In this document: one piece after another, positions 10,260 to 21,500 of the stretch
How positions within the stretch are numbered: the stretch's first letter is position 1
How the letters are laid out: every line of letters begins with the position of its first letter
NCBI RefSeq assembly: GCF_028858725.1
Contig: NC_084768.1
Coordinates: 2,501 to 66,500 of the forward strand
Direction of reading: 5' to 3'
Source of the DNA: Colius striatus
Lineage: Eukaryota > Chordata > Aves > Coliiformes > Coliidae
Length of the DNA stretch: 64,000 nucleotides
Notes under the pieces: model-generated
The model's database searches: none
Told to the model about the DNA's origin: nothing
The model's input: only the letters and a program-made list of their open reading frames with translations
Translations under genes and position numbers: made by a program

Positions 10260-11930
10260 TTACATCGCTCACTGAGGCCTTTCTTTGGGTGCCGTGTTCT
10301 TCCTGGGGGTCGGCAACCTGATCAAAAGAAACCCCACAAATAGGGCAAATGGTGAGCATCGCATCAGCCTACACCGACCTCCGCTCTGACAACCACTCCC
10401 TCCAAAGGCAGAGGTGTTCCGCTCACCCTGCTCCTTCCGGAGTCCGACACGGCTGTCGTCATCCCTTAGGCGCCGGAGATTCAAAGACAGAAAATAACTG
10501 TGGTGCTTCTTCGAATGCACCGGCCCTGACACCCTCGTCGCTACCAGCCAGGCTCACTGCAAATGCTCCAAAGGCTGCCCTCATGGCCCCTGAAAAACAA
10601 GAAAAACAATTCACTGCCTTGCAGCAAGACAGCTTTAAACACCATCAGGGATCACACGTGCCTCACCTTTTCAGTCTCCTCCTCAGTGTGTGGCTTCACA
10701 CTTCCAGGCATCTTATGGCACCTGCGAAAAGATACAAACAAGAAACTAGAACACATGATGAGATACTGAACAAACCCACAGGGATCCCCAGCTCTGGCTC
10801 CTTTACCTTAGCCTCTAGCCCTCCACGTGGGTCATTCCATCCTGCTGCGTCACGCTGAGGGTCCTCCTGCGAGACACAAACGAGGAAATCTGGTAACTTC
10901 ATCACCGATAGCCCCTAAAAACAGTTGCTTTAGCCTCTGATCTCTGCTGACCTGGCCGAGTCCTCTCCGATGCCCATGTCCTGCCTCCATCGTGCCTTCG
11001 AACCCTCAAAACAGAACGCAAAACACAGCATCATGTAGCGGTACATCTGCCCATCACGCTCTTGCCTCTCACCTCACATCATCGCTAACCTTCTCTTGGC
11101 GATCCGCTCCGTCCTCAGGTCGCTCTCTGGGATGCGGCTTGTGTCCCCTGCGTCTGCGAAGACAGATAGAAAACAAGTCACCCAGAGGCACAACCACAGA
11201 CAAACACTTTCAGAGCTCAACACTCTACAAAGCTGTTCAGAATTCAACTCCAGGCTGGCATTAGAGCAAATCCCTAACGCTGGGCCTCACGTCCCCCGGG
11301 CAGAGCGGCTCCGAGCCAGACACCCACTTGCTGAGACCGACACTGCAGGGAAGATGGACACTGACATACAAATAGGAGACGAGTCCCGGTGACAGAACGC
11401 CAAACTGGAAATGCCATTGAGCAAAAAGGCTCGTGGGGCCAAGATGCTGAAGCCAGAGGATCCTGGAGCAGCCCCACACAGGGGCAAAGGTAATGGCCTG
11501 GGATGAGAAGTTCCTGTCCAGACAGATGATGGATGCATAAGAAGTCTGGCTTCAAGGCTGAGAAAGTCACAGATGAAGGGAACTAGACTCTGTGTGGAAA
11601 AGGATGACGCGAGAACGCAGCAGCTGATGTCGTGGAATGGGACCGATAGAAAACTTCAAGATGTGACACCGATCCATGGTTTCTGATGCCAGAAAAGCGG
11701 CGGCGGATCGCCACCGGAATGGTGAGAACGACGATGAGAGACGCCCGAGTCACGTGCCATGCTCCTTGAACACAAGGAGGATTTCAGGACCTGAGGAAGT
11801 TCTGAGACACAGAAAACAGACTACAGGACAACACACACACAGAGGCTGCAGCCGCCCTGCCCGGCCTATGTTAGCTGTCTCCTAAAAGCGCACCCTAGCC
11901 CTTCCCTTTCCCAAAGCAGATGGTTCCCAA
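10260..11930. repeat. Subtelomeric cassette, copy 4 (type B)
   Basis: First of two longer, second-type cassettes. It is homologous to 12,040-13,800 at an offset of about 1.78 kb, and to the type-A copies in its right half (GGCAGAGCGGCTC at about 11,297). Minus-strand exon-like blocks with AG and GT borders occur at 10,807-10,866 and about 10,650-10,712. The rest shows no recognised coding family. Confidence 0.75.
10807..10866 (-). other. Exon-like block in cassette copy 4
   Basis: On the minus strand a pyrimidine-rich tract ending in GTGTCTCGCAG is followed by exactly 60 bases that stay open in one frame (EDPQRDAAGWNDPRGGLEAK) and end AAG|GTAAAGG, a good donor. The matching block in copy 5 (12,590-12,649) has the same length, borders and frame despite substitutions. 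The next exon-like block on this strand has an early stop in the continuing frame, so either the transcript is non-coding or the gene has decayed. No protein family is recognised. Confidence 0.45.
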
Positions 11931-12214
11931 AGAGCCTCTCTCCTCTGCTCCCCTAGAACCCCCACCTTACGATGCCCGACACGGTCTGCCCCTCGTCTCC
12001 CCCTCCCCGATCCCGTCCCTCAACTTAACTCTCGTATAGTCTAAAGCCCATCTCCGCTAAAACCAGGGTCTGCCTGCGGGCGCCACGCTCCTCTTGGGCA
12101 TCTGCAAAGATATAAAAAGAAACCCCACAAATGGGGCAAGTGGCGAGCATTGGGGTGACAGATGTCAACCTCCGCTCTGACAGTCATCCCCGATAGCCCA
12201 AGAGGTTTGCTTAC

Positions 12215-12372
12215 CTGTTTGTTCCACAGTCCAATGCTGCTGCTGTCATACCTTAGGCGTCTGAGACTCAAAGAAAATAACTGTGGCGCTTCTTCAAAAG
12301 CACCAGCCCCGACACCCTCCTCGCAACCGGCCTGGCTCACCTCGAAAGCTCCGGAGGCTGTCCTCACGGCCC
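12215..12372 (-). other. Exon-like block, 158 nt, in cassette copy 5
   Basis: On the minus strand TTGTTTTTCAG precedes GGGCCGTGAGG, and the block ends GGAACAAACAG|GTAAGC, a strong donor. One frame is open across it (…GAFEVSQAGCEEGVGAGAFEEAPQ in two adjoining parts: GAFEVSQAGCEEGVGA and GAFEEAPQ). The corresponding block in copy 4 begins GGGCCATGAGG after the same type of acceptor but meets a stop. No domain is recognised. Confidence 0.4.
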
Positions 12373-12589
12373 CTGAAAAACAAGGAAAATGCTTCACTGC
12401 TTTGCAGCAGGAGAGTTTTAAACACCAAGGGGGATCACATCTGCCGCACCTTTCCAGCCTCCTCCTCAGTGTGTGGCTTCACCTCTCCGAGGCATCTTAT
12501 AGCATCTGCAAGAAACACAAATAGGGAACTAAAACACATAACGAGATACTGAACCAACCCACAGGGATCCCCATCTCTGCCTCCTTTAC

Positions 12590-12649
12590 CTTGACCTCTA
12601 GCCCTCCACGTGGGTCATTCCATCCTGCTGCATCAGGCTCGGGGACCTC
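12590..12649 (-). other. Exon-like block in cassette copy 5
   Basis: Sixty bases on the minus strand lie between an acceptor (CATTTGTATCTCACAG) and a donor (AAG|GTAAAGG). They encode EVPEPDAAGWNDPRGGLEVK in the only open frame. Against the copy at 10,807 the length is unchanged and the middle WNDPRGGLE is identical. This fits an old exon duplicated with its cassette. Function unknown. Confidence 0.45.
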
Positions 12650-13799
12650 CTGTGAGATACAAATGAGGAAATCTTGTAACTTCATCACCAATGGCCCCTG
12701 AAAACAGCTGCTTTAGACCCCTGGTCTCTGCTCACCTGGCCGAGTCCTCTCCGGTGCCAATTACCTGGCTGCCTCGTGCCTTCGAACCTTCAAAACAGAA
12801 CACAAACACAGCATCATGTAGCGGTACATCTGCCCATCCCCATTTTCTTGCTCTCCCCACGCCATCGCCCACTTTCTCTCGGCGATCCACCCGATCCCCA
12901 GGTCACTCTCTGGAGTACAGCTTTTTTCTCTGCGTCTGCGAAAACAGATAGAAAACAAATCACCCAAGAGCCAAACCACAGACAAACAGTTCCAAAGCTC
13001 GACACTCTACAAAGCTGTTCAGAATTCAACTCCAGGCTGGCATTACAGCAAATCCCTAACGCTGGGCCTCACGTCCCCCGGGCAGAGCGGCTCCGAGCCT
13101 GACGCCCACGTGCTGAGACCGACACTGCAGGGAACGTGGATGCTGACATACAAATAGGAGACGAGTCCCGGTGACAGAACGCCGAAATGGAAATGCCATT
13201 GTCCAAAAAGGCCTGTGGGACTGCGACGGTAAAGTGAGGAGGCTCTAGGGTAGCCGCACGCAGAGGCAAAAGTAACGGCCAGGGATGACAAGTTCCTGTC
13301 CAGACAGATGATAAATGCACGAGAACTGTGGCTTCGAGACTGAAGAACGAGAAGATGAAGGGAACTAGACTGGAAAAGGATGATTCGGAAGCGCAGTGGC
13401 TGATGCTGTGGAACAGGACCAATAGAAAACTTCAAGAGACAAAAATCAATCCAAAGTTTAAGCTTCTAATGCAAGAAAAGCAGCTCCAGATCGGCACTGG
13501 AATGCTGAGAATCATTTGAGACAGTAGCGATGATATCTGAGCCTTGAGCACAAAAAGAATTAGGGGACTCGAGAAAGTCCCGAGACACAGAAGACAGACT
13601 CTGGTACATGACACACAGAGGCTGGAGCCACCCGGCCCGGTGTACACTGGCTGCCTGCTAAAAGTTGACCCTCTCCCCTTCCTTGCCCAGAGGAGATGGC
13701 TCCCAAATGGCCGCTCCCCTCTGCTCCCTTTAAACGCCAAACCTGCAATCCCCGACCCCATCTCCCCCTCCCTGTACTTTGCTTTCACAGGGCCAAAGG

Positions 13800-15780
13800 G
13801 TCGATTCTGACCACGTCAGCTGACGTGTTCCTGCAGTCACCGGCTCCCTCTTAGACATCTAAAAAAAGACACAAACCGCAGACAGAACCCATGGGCCGCA
13901 TCTCTGGCACCGGCCCCTCCTACCGCACGTCCTCTGGGAATGGCTGTGGCTGTCCATTCACCTCCTTCCACACCCAGACCCTGTGACCTCCCTTCCCTTG
14001 CTGTGCTTGGGCCCCCACACTTGAAAAGCTTTTTTCCTCCTCTGATCTCTCAGGAAAAAAAACCCGCTCCTGCCTGACACCCCTGTCCTTGGAAGTCATG
14101 GCCCGGAACTCTGTTATTCTGACTGGAGTCTGTGGGTGCTTCTCATCTTCCATCTACCCCTGGACTCTGAGTCTTGCTCAGAAGCCACTAAGTAAATGAA
14201 TTTCTGACGTCGATTCATCTCTGAGGAGTCTTCTGCAAGCTGCTGAAGAAGTTCTGAGTGTGATAGAGGGTTCTGGGCAATGTGAAAAAGACAAGAGCTG
14301 TTCTCCTATATACTGACAGGGGCCTTACATTCCCTGCTGGCTGCTTTCACAGAATCACGAGGGTCGGAAGGGACCTCAAAAAATCACGTAGTCCGGCTCC
14401 CTGACAGAGCGGGAACTCCTACAGTAGGTCACAAAAATGCAGACACGTGCATAGAAGATACATACCGTAAACCTGTTGAGATTATTTTACCTTCCGTCCC
14501 GCTAAAGAGATTGATATCAGCAACTTCTACAGCTTAAAACAAAAGGGTTGAAAAGGATAAAGTATTGCATTCAGTCACGTCAGAATCTTCGAGAAAATGG
14601 GACACGCCTGAAAAAAAAGAGAAAGCATTTTGTTAAATTTTCTCAATACCTCCAAATGGGAAATGCAAAATTACTGACCTGAAAAACATCCATTGAATTG
14701 TACATTCTAATAAACGCTTGACTTTGAGCAGTCCTGAAGGTTGGCTCTCAGCCAGTCATCTTTGCTCATTTTAAGAGCAAAATGCATCTACTCTGAATAG
14801 CTTAACATCAGTTTGGATTCTAACTGAGAAACTAGCAGATCATTTACTCTATAGCAGCCCAAGAGCTCAATGAGCTCTCTTGCCAGGGCCTGTGGCTCTT
14901 ATACACCAGGTCCCTCCCACTGCTCTCAGTGCTGACACCTGGGAAAGGGGAGGGGAGACTGCAGGGAGTCATAAAAGCTTCCAGGTGAAGAAGGCCTAGG
15001 TTTCTAGTGTGTAGAGTGCTGGATAGAAGAAGCTGTTCTGCCTGAAAATTATGATAGCATTTTTATAGCACCAATATGCCTCCACTGTCAGCGCTGTGAC
15101 CGGGTAAGGACTGAAACTTAGCTGTCTAGGAGTAGCTGTCAAGGTAGAAAAGAAAGAGCTGTTATACTAAACTGTAGGGAAGTAGGTTGTTTTGGTTTAT
15201 TACAATTAAAAATTAACATAGAAAACTGAAGTGCTAGAGGCCACAAAAGAGGAAGGAAGCCTTACTGCACACCAGATTGCCATGATGTTCTTTCTGGGCT
15301 CTGTAGAGCCTGGTAGGATCTCTCTGCCTTTCATGGTGCCTTGTGGCTTTTTCTGAGAATACTGTGCTGCAAGCCTGATTTGAGCCACAAAGCCCCATCA
15401 GTTCCCCCAAACCTCAGTGAGGATGTTGAAAATTGAATGGAGACTGTGAGACACCAATTTGCACCACAGAAACTACAATAGGGGCAAGAAACAAATGAAA
15501 TGGAGACATAAAAATCTCCACTGGAGATAGCACCGAGCTGTTACAAACATTTAAAAACAGATAGTAAAAAAAAGGGTTAGCATAAAAATTGCAAAATAAC
15601 AAGACAGAGAAGTTCATGGGAAAACATAAAATAGAAGAACAGCAGCCAAATGAACAATGACATTCTAACAGAATTCTAAACTGCCCAGGCAAAGCAGCAA
15701 TAGACTCTGCCCTGCAGCATGGACCTGTTCGGGCAGTGGCAGGGGCTGAGGGGGGGCTCGGGTTGGGATTTGTTTCCTTT
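13800..15780. other. Unique subtelomeric DNA, mostly featureless
   Basis: About 2 kb of balanced-composition sequence after the cassette array. It contains one CR1 fragment (listed separately). A minus-strand open frame of 77 codons at 13,920-14,153 and one of 184 codons at 15,414-15,968 hold no domain I recognise; the latter crosses a poly-T tract and is unlikely to be coding. No convincing gene was seen. Confidence 0.5.
14345..14405 (-). mobile_element. CR1 retroposon 3' fragment
   Basis: The words CAGAATCACGAGGGTCGGAA and GGGACCTCAAA followed by TAGTCCGGCTCCCTGAC match the 3' end of chicken-repeat-1 LINEs as remembered. They read in the usual reverse orientation (the element itself is on the minus strand). 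Only about 60 bp remain. CR1 is the dominant retroposon of birds and other reptiles and supports the taxon call. Confidence 0.75.
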
Positions 15781-15784
15781 TTCT

Positions 15785-15806
15785 TTTTTTTTTTTTTTTT
15801 TTTTTT
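15785..15806. repeat. Poly-T tract
   Basis: About 22 consecutive T bases follow a T-rich lead-in. It could be the minus-strand poly-A tail of a retroposed sequence, but no retrocopy is recognised next to it. Confidence 0.9.
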
Positions 15807-15879
15807 AACTTTTTTGCTCCTTTTTTCCTCCTTTGGTAGGAACTGTCCTTGTAGCGCGTGTTCTGGGGGGCTGACGAGC

Positions 15880-16375
15880 ACTAGTGGTCCTCTGGAGGAC
15901 TTCCGGCGCATGGAGTGCACCTGCTGGAAAACTGATAGTCGCTTCCGGGGTCTGGAGGACTTCCGCAACGTAAACCGTCACTTCCGGAGGACGGAGGGTC
16001 GCTTCCGGGCGCTAGGAGGGTCTTTCGGCCCGTAGAGTGTGACTTCCGGAGGACTGACAGTCGCTTACACGCCCCGGAGGACTTCCGGACCATACAATGG
16101 TGGTTCGGAGGACTGAGCTATCTCTCTAAATTGTACTCAAATTCGCTCCTTTTAACCCTAAATTTACGCTCTGTCTGCTAGTGCGTATACAATTAAACCA
16201 AATACCATTGCTAATAGAGCTGTAACCCTAATAATTTACGAAACATAGCTGAAAAGATCCCCGCTGCCGGTGTTACAGGCGCCGCTGCGCATGCGCAGCA
16301 GCAGCGCTGTCACGGGCGTCACTGCGCATGCGCGTGTCTCGGGTCGCAGGACCGCAGTTTGTCCACATGGCGGCG
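15880..16375. promoter_or_regulatory. CpG promoter with ETS, NRF1 and YY1-type sites
   Basis: Between 15,899 and 16,090 the ETS core (A/G)CTTCCG(G/C) occurs about seven times (near 15,899, 15,942, 15,959, 15,980, 16,002, 16,042, 16,081) in a loose GGAGGACTTCCGG repeat. Two palindromic NRF1-type sites, TGCGCATGCGC, lie at 16,286 and 16,323. An ATGGCGGCGG word typical of YY1 sites sits at 16,367. Together these form a housekeeping-type promoter. No recognised gene starts here: the ATG at 16,367 opens an 82-codon frame that runs through a minisatellite, so the transcript is unknown. Confidence 0.6.
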
Positions 16376-16615
16376 GTACCGAGCACCAGCTATTACCGGG
16401 CGCGGCCGTTCCGGCTCTTCGCCACGGGATGGCGCTACCGGCTATCGGCCATCGACAGGGGCTGCGGTACCGGCTTTTCGCCACGGGATGGCGCTACCGG
16501 CCATCGACAGGGGCTGCGGTACCGGCTCTTCGCCATGGGGTGGTGCTACCGGCTATCGGCCATCGACAGGGGCTACGGTACCGGCTTTTCGCCACGGAGG
16601 GAAGGCACCGGGTAA
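16367..16615 (+). CDS. Doubtful 82-codon frame downstream of the CpG promoter
   Basis: The frame starts at the ATG embedded in ATGGCGGCGG, begins MAAVPSTSYYRARPF, and ends at a TAA. About two thirds of it is encoded by the 59-bp minisatellite, giving repeats of RYRLSAIDRG and similar. There is no recognised family. It is recorded because of its position at a strong promoter; GCACCGG|GTAAAT just before the stop could also act as a splice donor. Most likely it is not a real protein. Confidence 0.15.
   Translation: MAAVPSTSYYRARPFRLFATGWRYRLSAIDRGCGTGFSPRDGATGHRQGLRYRLFAMGWCYRLSAIDRGYGTGFSPRREGTG
16390..16612. repeat. 59-bp GC-rich minisatellite
   Basis: A 59-base unit (CGGCTCTTCGCCACGGGATG, then GCGCTACCGG, CTATCGGCCATCGACAGGGG, CTGCGGTAC) is repeated about 3.5 times, one unit lacking 7 bases. 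It lies just inside the predicted first transcribed region of the CpG promoter. Confidence 0.9.
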
Positions 16616-16619
16616 ATTG

Positions 16620-17079
16620 TCAGGGTCGACGCTGCAGCGCGCGGCTGCGGAGCTGCACTAACGGGCCATAAGGCGGGCACTCTGTCACAGCCCTGGAGGT
16701 GGTGGGGCGGTGCATCTTCGGTTACATTACCCACAATAATTGTTAGAAGGCAAGGCAATTTTGGTAGAAAATAAGTCCCCCTGTGTTCCAGCTTGTCATC
16801 GGGTGTCAGAGGGGCCGGGGGCGGCTGGGCTTAGACTCTGAGTGATATCCACATCAATCTTGACAATCGATAGTGCAGGACAACTATAATCCAGTGAACA
16901 GAACACGAGTAGTCAAAAGCCAAATTACAACTAATGTTAATATACCAAAGACAGTTCTGTATACTGCAGAACTCACCGGCTAATACTAGAGCTGCCAGAA
17001 TGTTCTGAACTTAGCAGCCAGCTTATTGTAAAAGGGATTCAAATTCCTGTTGTATGGAACCAAGTATATTCCCAAATGC
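16620..17079. other. Unclassified DNA between CpG minisatellite and LTR
   Basis: About 450 bp. It is GC-rich to 16,850, then AT-rich. No gene or repeat was recognised. The 16,840-17,080 part may be the U5-side flank of the LTR described next. Confidence 0.4.
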
Positions 17080-17350
17080 CAATACCAAATAAAGACTCGG
17101 TAACAACAGGGCTGTTATGAAGCAGGTATTCTTTAATGTGGCGCCGGATGCTCGGAGGATCCTTCCGCCAAACCTGCGTGCGGAAAGACTGAAGTATGCT
17201 TCTTTTATATGTCAAAACGTGAACGTTCGACAGTTTTCAAGGGGTTATTTGCTATAAACATGCCTATTTAAACATCTTTACAGTTCATCGCTTCACAGGA
17301 ATTGCGTCTATTTCACATTTTTGCAGTCACTGCGGTGGTCACTTGCTTCC
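17080..17350 (-). mobile_element. Probable solo LTR of an old endogenous retrovirus
   Basis: Read on the minus strand there is a TATA box (ACATATAAAAGAAGC, near 17,200-17,215), then about 70 bases later a GGCGCCACATTAAAG word carrying a poly-A signal, followed by a second AATAAA-like signal (TCTTTATTTGG near 17,085). This order (TATA, GGCGCC, poly-A signal) is typical of an LTR U3-R-U5. No gag, pol or env coding sequence adjoins it, so it would be a solo LTR. The ends are not resolved and the assignment to a family is not made. Confidence 0.4.
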
Positions 17351-17359
17351 TCTAGGGGG

Positions 17360-18590
17360 TCTTTCTGATGGTCTTCCTCAGTTATCTGCTGGATGAACTC
17401 CTGGATTCTGCTCGCTTCGGCACAGGCGCTCCTTTTGTTATCATCGCCCGGTTATCTTTCTCTTCCCCTTGCTGGTGGCTGTCTCTGCAAAAATGCCTCG
17501 TGGTCCATCACTATTTACGACTTCTTAGATTAGGGAAGAAAGAGTTAGTTGGGAGAAGTATCTGAGGCTCAGTAGATGCGTTTGTTTTTCACCTTGATTC
17601 TTCTACAGACTGACCATATGGTTGCCATGAAAGTCAGTAGTTTTAAACATTTGTTCACTTGGTAACGCTCATTTAGCAGCTTCAATATAAATAATGAAAA
17701 AAATTAGGAGTGGCAAATGGAACAAAAGCAGGAACAGAAGGAACAAATAAAATCAGTGGATATTAGGCAAATAAAGGGAAAAGGTTACGAAATGGGATCA
17801 GAAACTAAAATGGATCTAGAAAGAAAAAAAAAACAAGGAAAGGCAAGGGAAAAGGAAAACAAATAGAGCAAAGACAGCAAATAGATACAGGGCAACAGAC
17901 AAATTTAAAGGCAAAGATGACTAAGGAAATAATAAAAACATTGAAAATTAGAATCAGTGAACTACAATGGATACGCAGAACAGAAATCCAAGCGGCCCGG
18001 GTTCCGTTCTTTGGGAACAGAAGGCCGGGGCTTCGGCCCCGTGGCACTTCACCCTCTCGCCCGGACCCAACCGCAGGCGCTCACCCCGAGCCCGGCAGCT
18101 GGAAACGTGGCCCGAGGCACAAAGGAGATGGCGAATGGTTGTGCCTTTACGTCCGGCAGAAATGCCAGCGGTGAGTCTGCTCTGAGGCCCCGTGCCCTTT
18201 ATATATAAAATAAATTGAGAGATTTGTCTATTCCAACACTTCGCACCCTTGTCTATAGTTTAAGTAATTCTTTTCAACTGCCCCTGCGTAACATGCTTTA
18301 GTTTCCGTGCTTTTAGTCTGTACCACCTGTGTTGCGGTGGAGCTATGTCCCAAAGAGGATAGAATGACAGAACAGAATTAGGCCCTGCGAGACTCCCATC
18401 TCAAAAATGTCTCTGGTCACAAAGCAAATTGTTTACTGTAAGCTCCTGAAAAGTTGGTTCGGGAGTCGAGTGCTGAATTACTTTATTTTCCCCACAACAA
18501 TCAACAATAGAAAGTGGGAGAAGCAAAGAAAAGAATGAGAGGGAGACAAAGAGGGAAAAGGTACGATAGTCACCACCACGTCCTGTCCCG
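17360..18590. other. Unclassified DNA up to the first giant array
   Basis: AT-rich with A-rich purine stretches (17,700-17,980). A CpG-rich island of about 170 bp at 18,000-18,175 ends in CCAGCG|GTGAGTC, a good splice donor on the + strand. The island might be an untranslated first exon with its promoter, but no ATG-led frame of a known family is present. The rest shows nothing recognisable. Confidence 0.35.
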
Positions 18591-18594
18591 GTGC

Positions 18595-21500
18595 CACCCG
18601 CAGCTCTGGCCCCTCATTGTCCCTGTGCCCACACCGTGTACCCCCACCATCCCTGTGCCCACACCGTGTCCCTCACCATCCCTGTGCCCACACCATGTCC
18701 CCACACCGTCCCTGTGCCCACACCTTGTCCCACACCATCCCTGTGCCCACGCTGTGTCCCTCACCATCCCTGTGCCCACACCATGTCCCACACCATCCCT
18801 GTGCCCACACCGTGTCCCCTCATTGTCCCTGTGCCGACACCGTGCCCTCACCATCCCTGTGCCCACACTGTGTCCCCCTACTATCCCTGTGCCCACACCA
18901 TGTGCCCTCACCATCCCTTTGCCCATACCGTGTCCCACACCATCCCTGTGCCCACACCGTGTCCCCTCACCATCCCTGTGACCACACCATGTCCCCTCAT
19001 TGTCCCTGGGCCCACACCGTGCCCTCACCATCCCTGTGCCCACACTGTGTCCCCCTACTATCCCTGTGCCCACACCATGTCCCCTCACCATCCCTGTGCC
19101 CACACCATGTCCCCTCATTGTCCCTGTGCCCACACCATGTCCCACACCATCCCTGTGCCCACACTGTGTCCCCTCACCATCCCTGTGCCCACACTGTGTC
19201 CCCTCACCATCCCTGTGCCCACACACCATGTCGCCTCAACATCCCTGTGCCCACACCGTGTCCCCCCACCACCCCTGTGCCCACATCATGTCCCCTGATT
19301 GTCCCTGTGCCCACACTGTGTCCCAAACCATCCCTGTGCCCACACCATGTCCCCCAAGCATCCCTGTGCCAACACCATGTCCCACACCATCCCTGTGCCC
19401 ACACTGTGTCCCCTCACCATCCCTGTGCCCACACGGTGTCCCACAACATCCTTACGCCCACAGCGTGTCCCCTCATTGTCCCTGGGCCCACACCATGTCC
19501 CCTCATCATCCCTGTGCCCACACCATGTCCCACACCATCCCTGTGCCCACTCCGTGTCCCACACCATCCCTATGCCCACACCATGTCCCCTCACGATCCC
19601 TATGCCTACACTGTGTCCCGTCACCATTCATGTGCCCACATGGTGTCCCACACTATCCTTGTGCCCACAGAGTGTCCCCTCATTGTTCCTGTACGCACAC
19701 CATGTCCCCTCACCATCCCTGTGCCCACACTGTGCCCCTCACCATCCCTGTGCCCCCACACCATATCCCCTCACCATCCTTCTGCCCACACCGTGTCCCC
19801 TCATTGTCCCTGTGCCCACATCGTGTCCCACACAATCCCTGTGCCCACACCATGTCCCCCCATCATTCCTGTGCTCACATTGTGTCCCCTAATGATCCCT
19901 GTACCCACACCGTGTCCCACACCATCCGTGTGCCCACAGCGTGTGCACACATTGTCCCTGTGTCCACACCGTGCCCTCACCATCCCTGTGCCCCCACCGT
20001 GTCCCACACCATCCGTGTGCCCACAGCGTGTCCCCTCATTGTCCCTGTGCCCACACCGTGCCCTCACCATCCCTGTGCCCACACCGTGTCCCCTCACAAT
20101 CCCTGTGCCCACACCGTGTCCCCCCACCATCCCTGTGCCCCCACACCAAGTCCCACACTATACCTGTACCCACACTGTGTCTCCTCACCATCCCTGTGCC
20201 CACACCATGTCCCCTCATTGTCCCTGTGCCCACACTGTGTCCCACACCATCCTTGTGCCCACACCGTGTCCCACATCATCCCTGTGCCCAAACCATGTCC
20301 CCTCACCATCCCTATACCCAGTTTCCCCTCACCATCCCTGTGCCCCCACACCATGTCCCCTCACCATTCCTGTGCCCACACCGTGTCCCACACCATCCCT
20401 GTGCCCACTCCACTCACCATCCCCGTGTCCCCTCAACATGCCCTTATCCCCTCACCACCCCCATGTCCTCTCACCATCCCCTTGTCCCCTCACCACCTCC
20501 GTTTCCCCTCACCAGCCCCATGTCCCCTCACCAACCCCTTTTCTCCTCACCACGCCATTCTCCCCTCACCATCCCCATGTCCCCTCACCATCCCTGTGTC
20601 CCCTCCTCTCCCAGGTGTCCCCTCATCACCCCCGTGTCCCCTGACCATCCCCTTTTCCCCTCACCACCCCCGTATCCCCCCACCTGCCCAATGTCCCCTC
20701 ACCACCCCCTTGTCCCCTCACCCTCCCCTTCTCCACTCACCATCCCCCTTATCCCCTCAGCATCCCAGTGTCCCCTAACGATCCCTGTGCCCACACTGTG
20801 CCCCTCACCATCCCCTTCTCCCCTCACCATCCCCTTGTCCCCTCACCATCCCCTTGTCCCCTAACCTTCCCCGTGTCCACTCAACAAGCCCTTCTCCCCT
20901 CACCACCCCCATGTCCCCTCACCACCCCAATGTCCCCTCACCCCCTCCGTGTCCCCTCACCACCCCCTTCTCCCCTCACGACCCCCGTGTCCCCTCACCC
21001 TCCCCTTCTCCCATCACCATCCCCGTTTCCCCTAACCATTCCCATGTCCCCTCAACATGCCCTTCTCCCTTGACCACCCTCGTGTCCCCTCACTACCCCC
21101 GTGTCCCCTCACCATCCCCTTCTCCCCTCACCACCCCCTTCCTTGTCCCCTAACCAGCCCCTTCTCCCCTCACCCCCCCCCGTGTCCCCTCACCTCCTCC
21201 ATGTCCGCTCACCCCCCCCGTGTCCGCTCATCCCCCCAGGTCCGCTCACCAGCCCCATGTCCCCTCAGCAACCTCTTCTCCCCTCACCGTCCCCTTCTCC
21301 CCTCACCGTCCCCGTGTCCCCTCACCACGCCCTTGTCCCCTCACCACCCCTGTGTCCCCTCACCATCCCTGTGCCCACACCGTGCCCCTCACCATCCCCT
21401 TGTCCCCTCACCATCCCCTTCTCCCCTCACCCTCCCCTTCTCCCCTCACCACCCCCGTGTCCCCTCACCACCCCCGTGTCCCCTCACCGTCCCCTTCTCC

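Larger units (their letters stand above)
12040..13800. repeat. Subtelomeric cassette, copy 5 (type B)
   Basis: Second type-B cassette, matching copy 4 through most of its length. The GGCAGAGCGGCTC block is at about 13,082, and the block near 13,430-13,510 corresponds to the CAGTTTAAG region of the type-A copies. The minus strand contains several AG...GT bounded blocks (12,590-12,649, 12,450-12,505, 12,215-12,372) that look like exons of a multi-exon transcript. No complete coding frame can be threaded through them. Confidence 0.75.
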
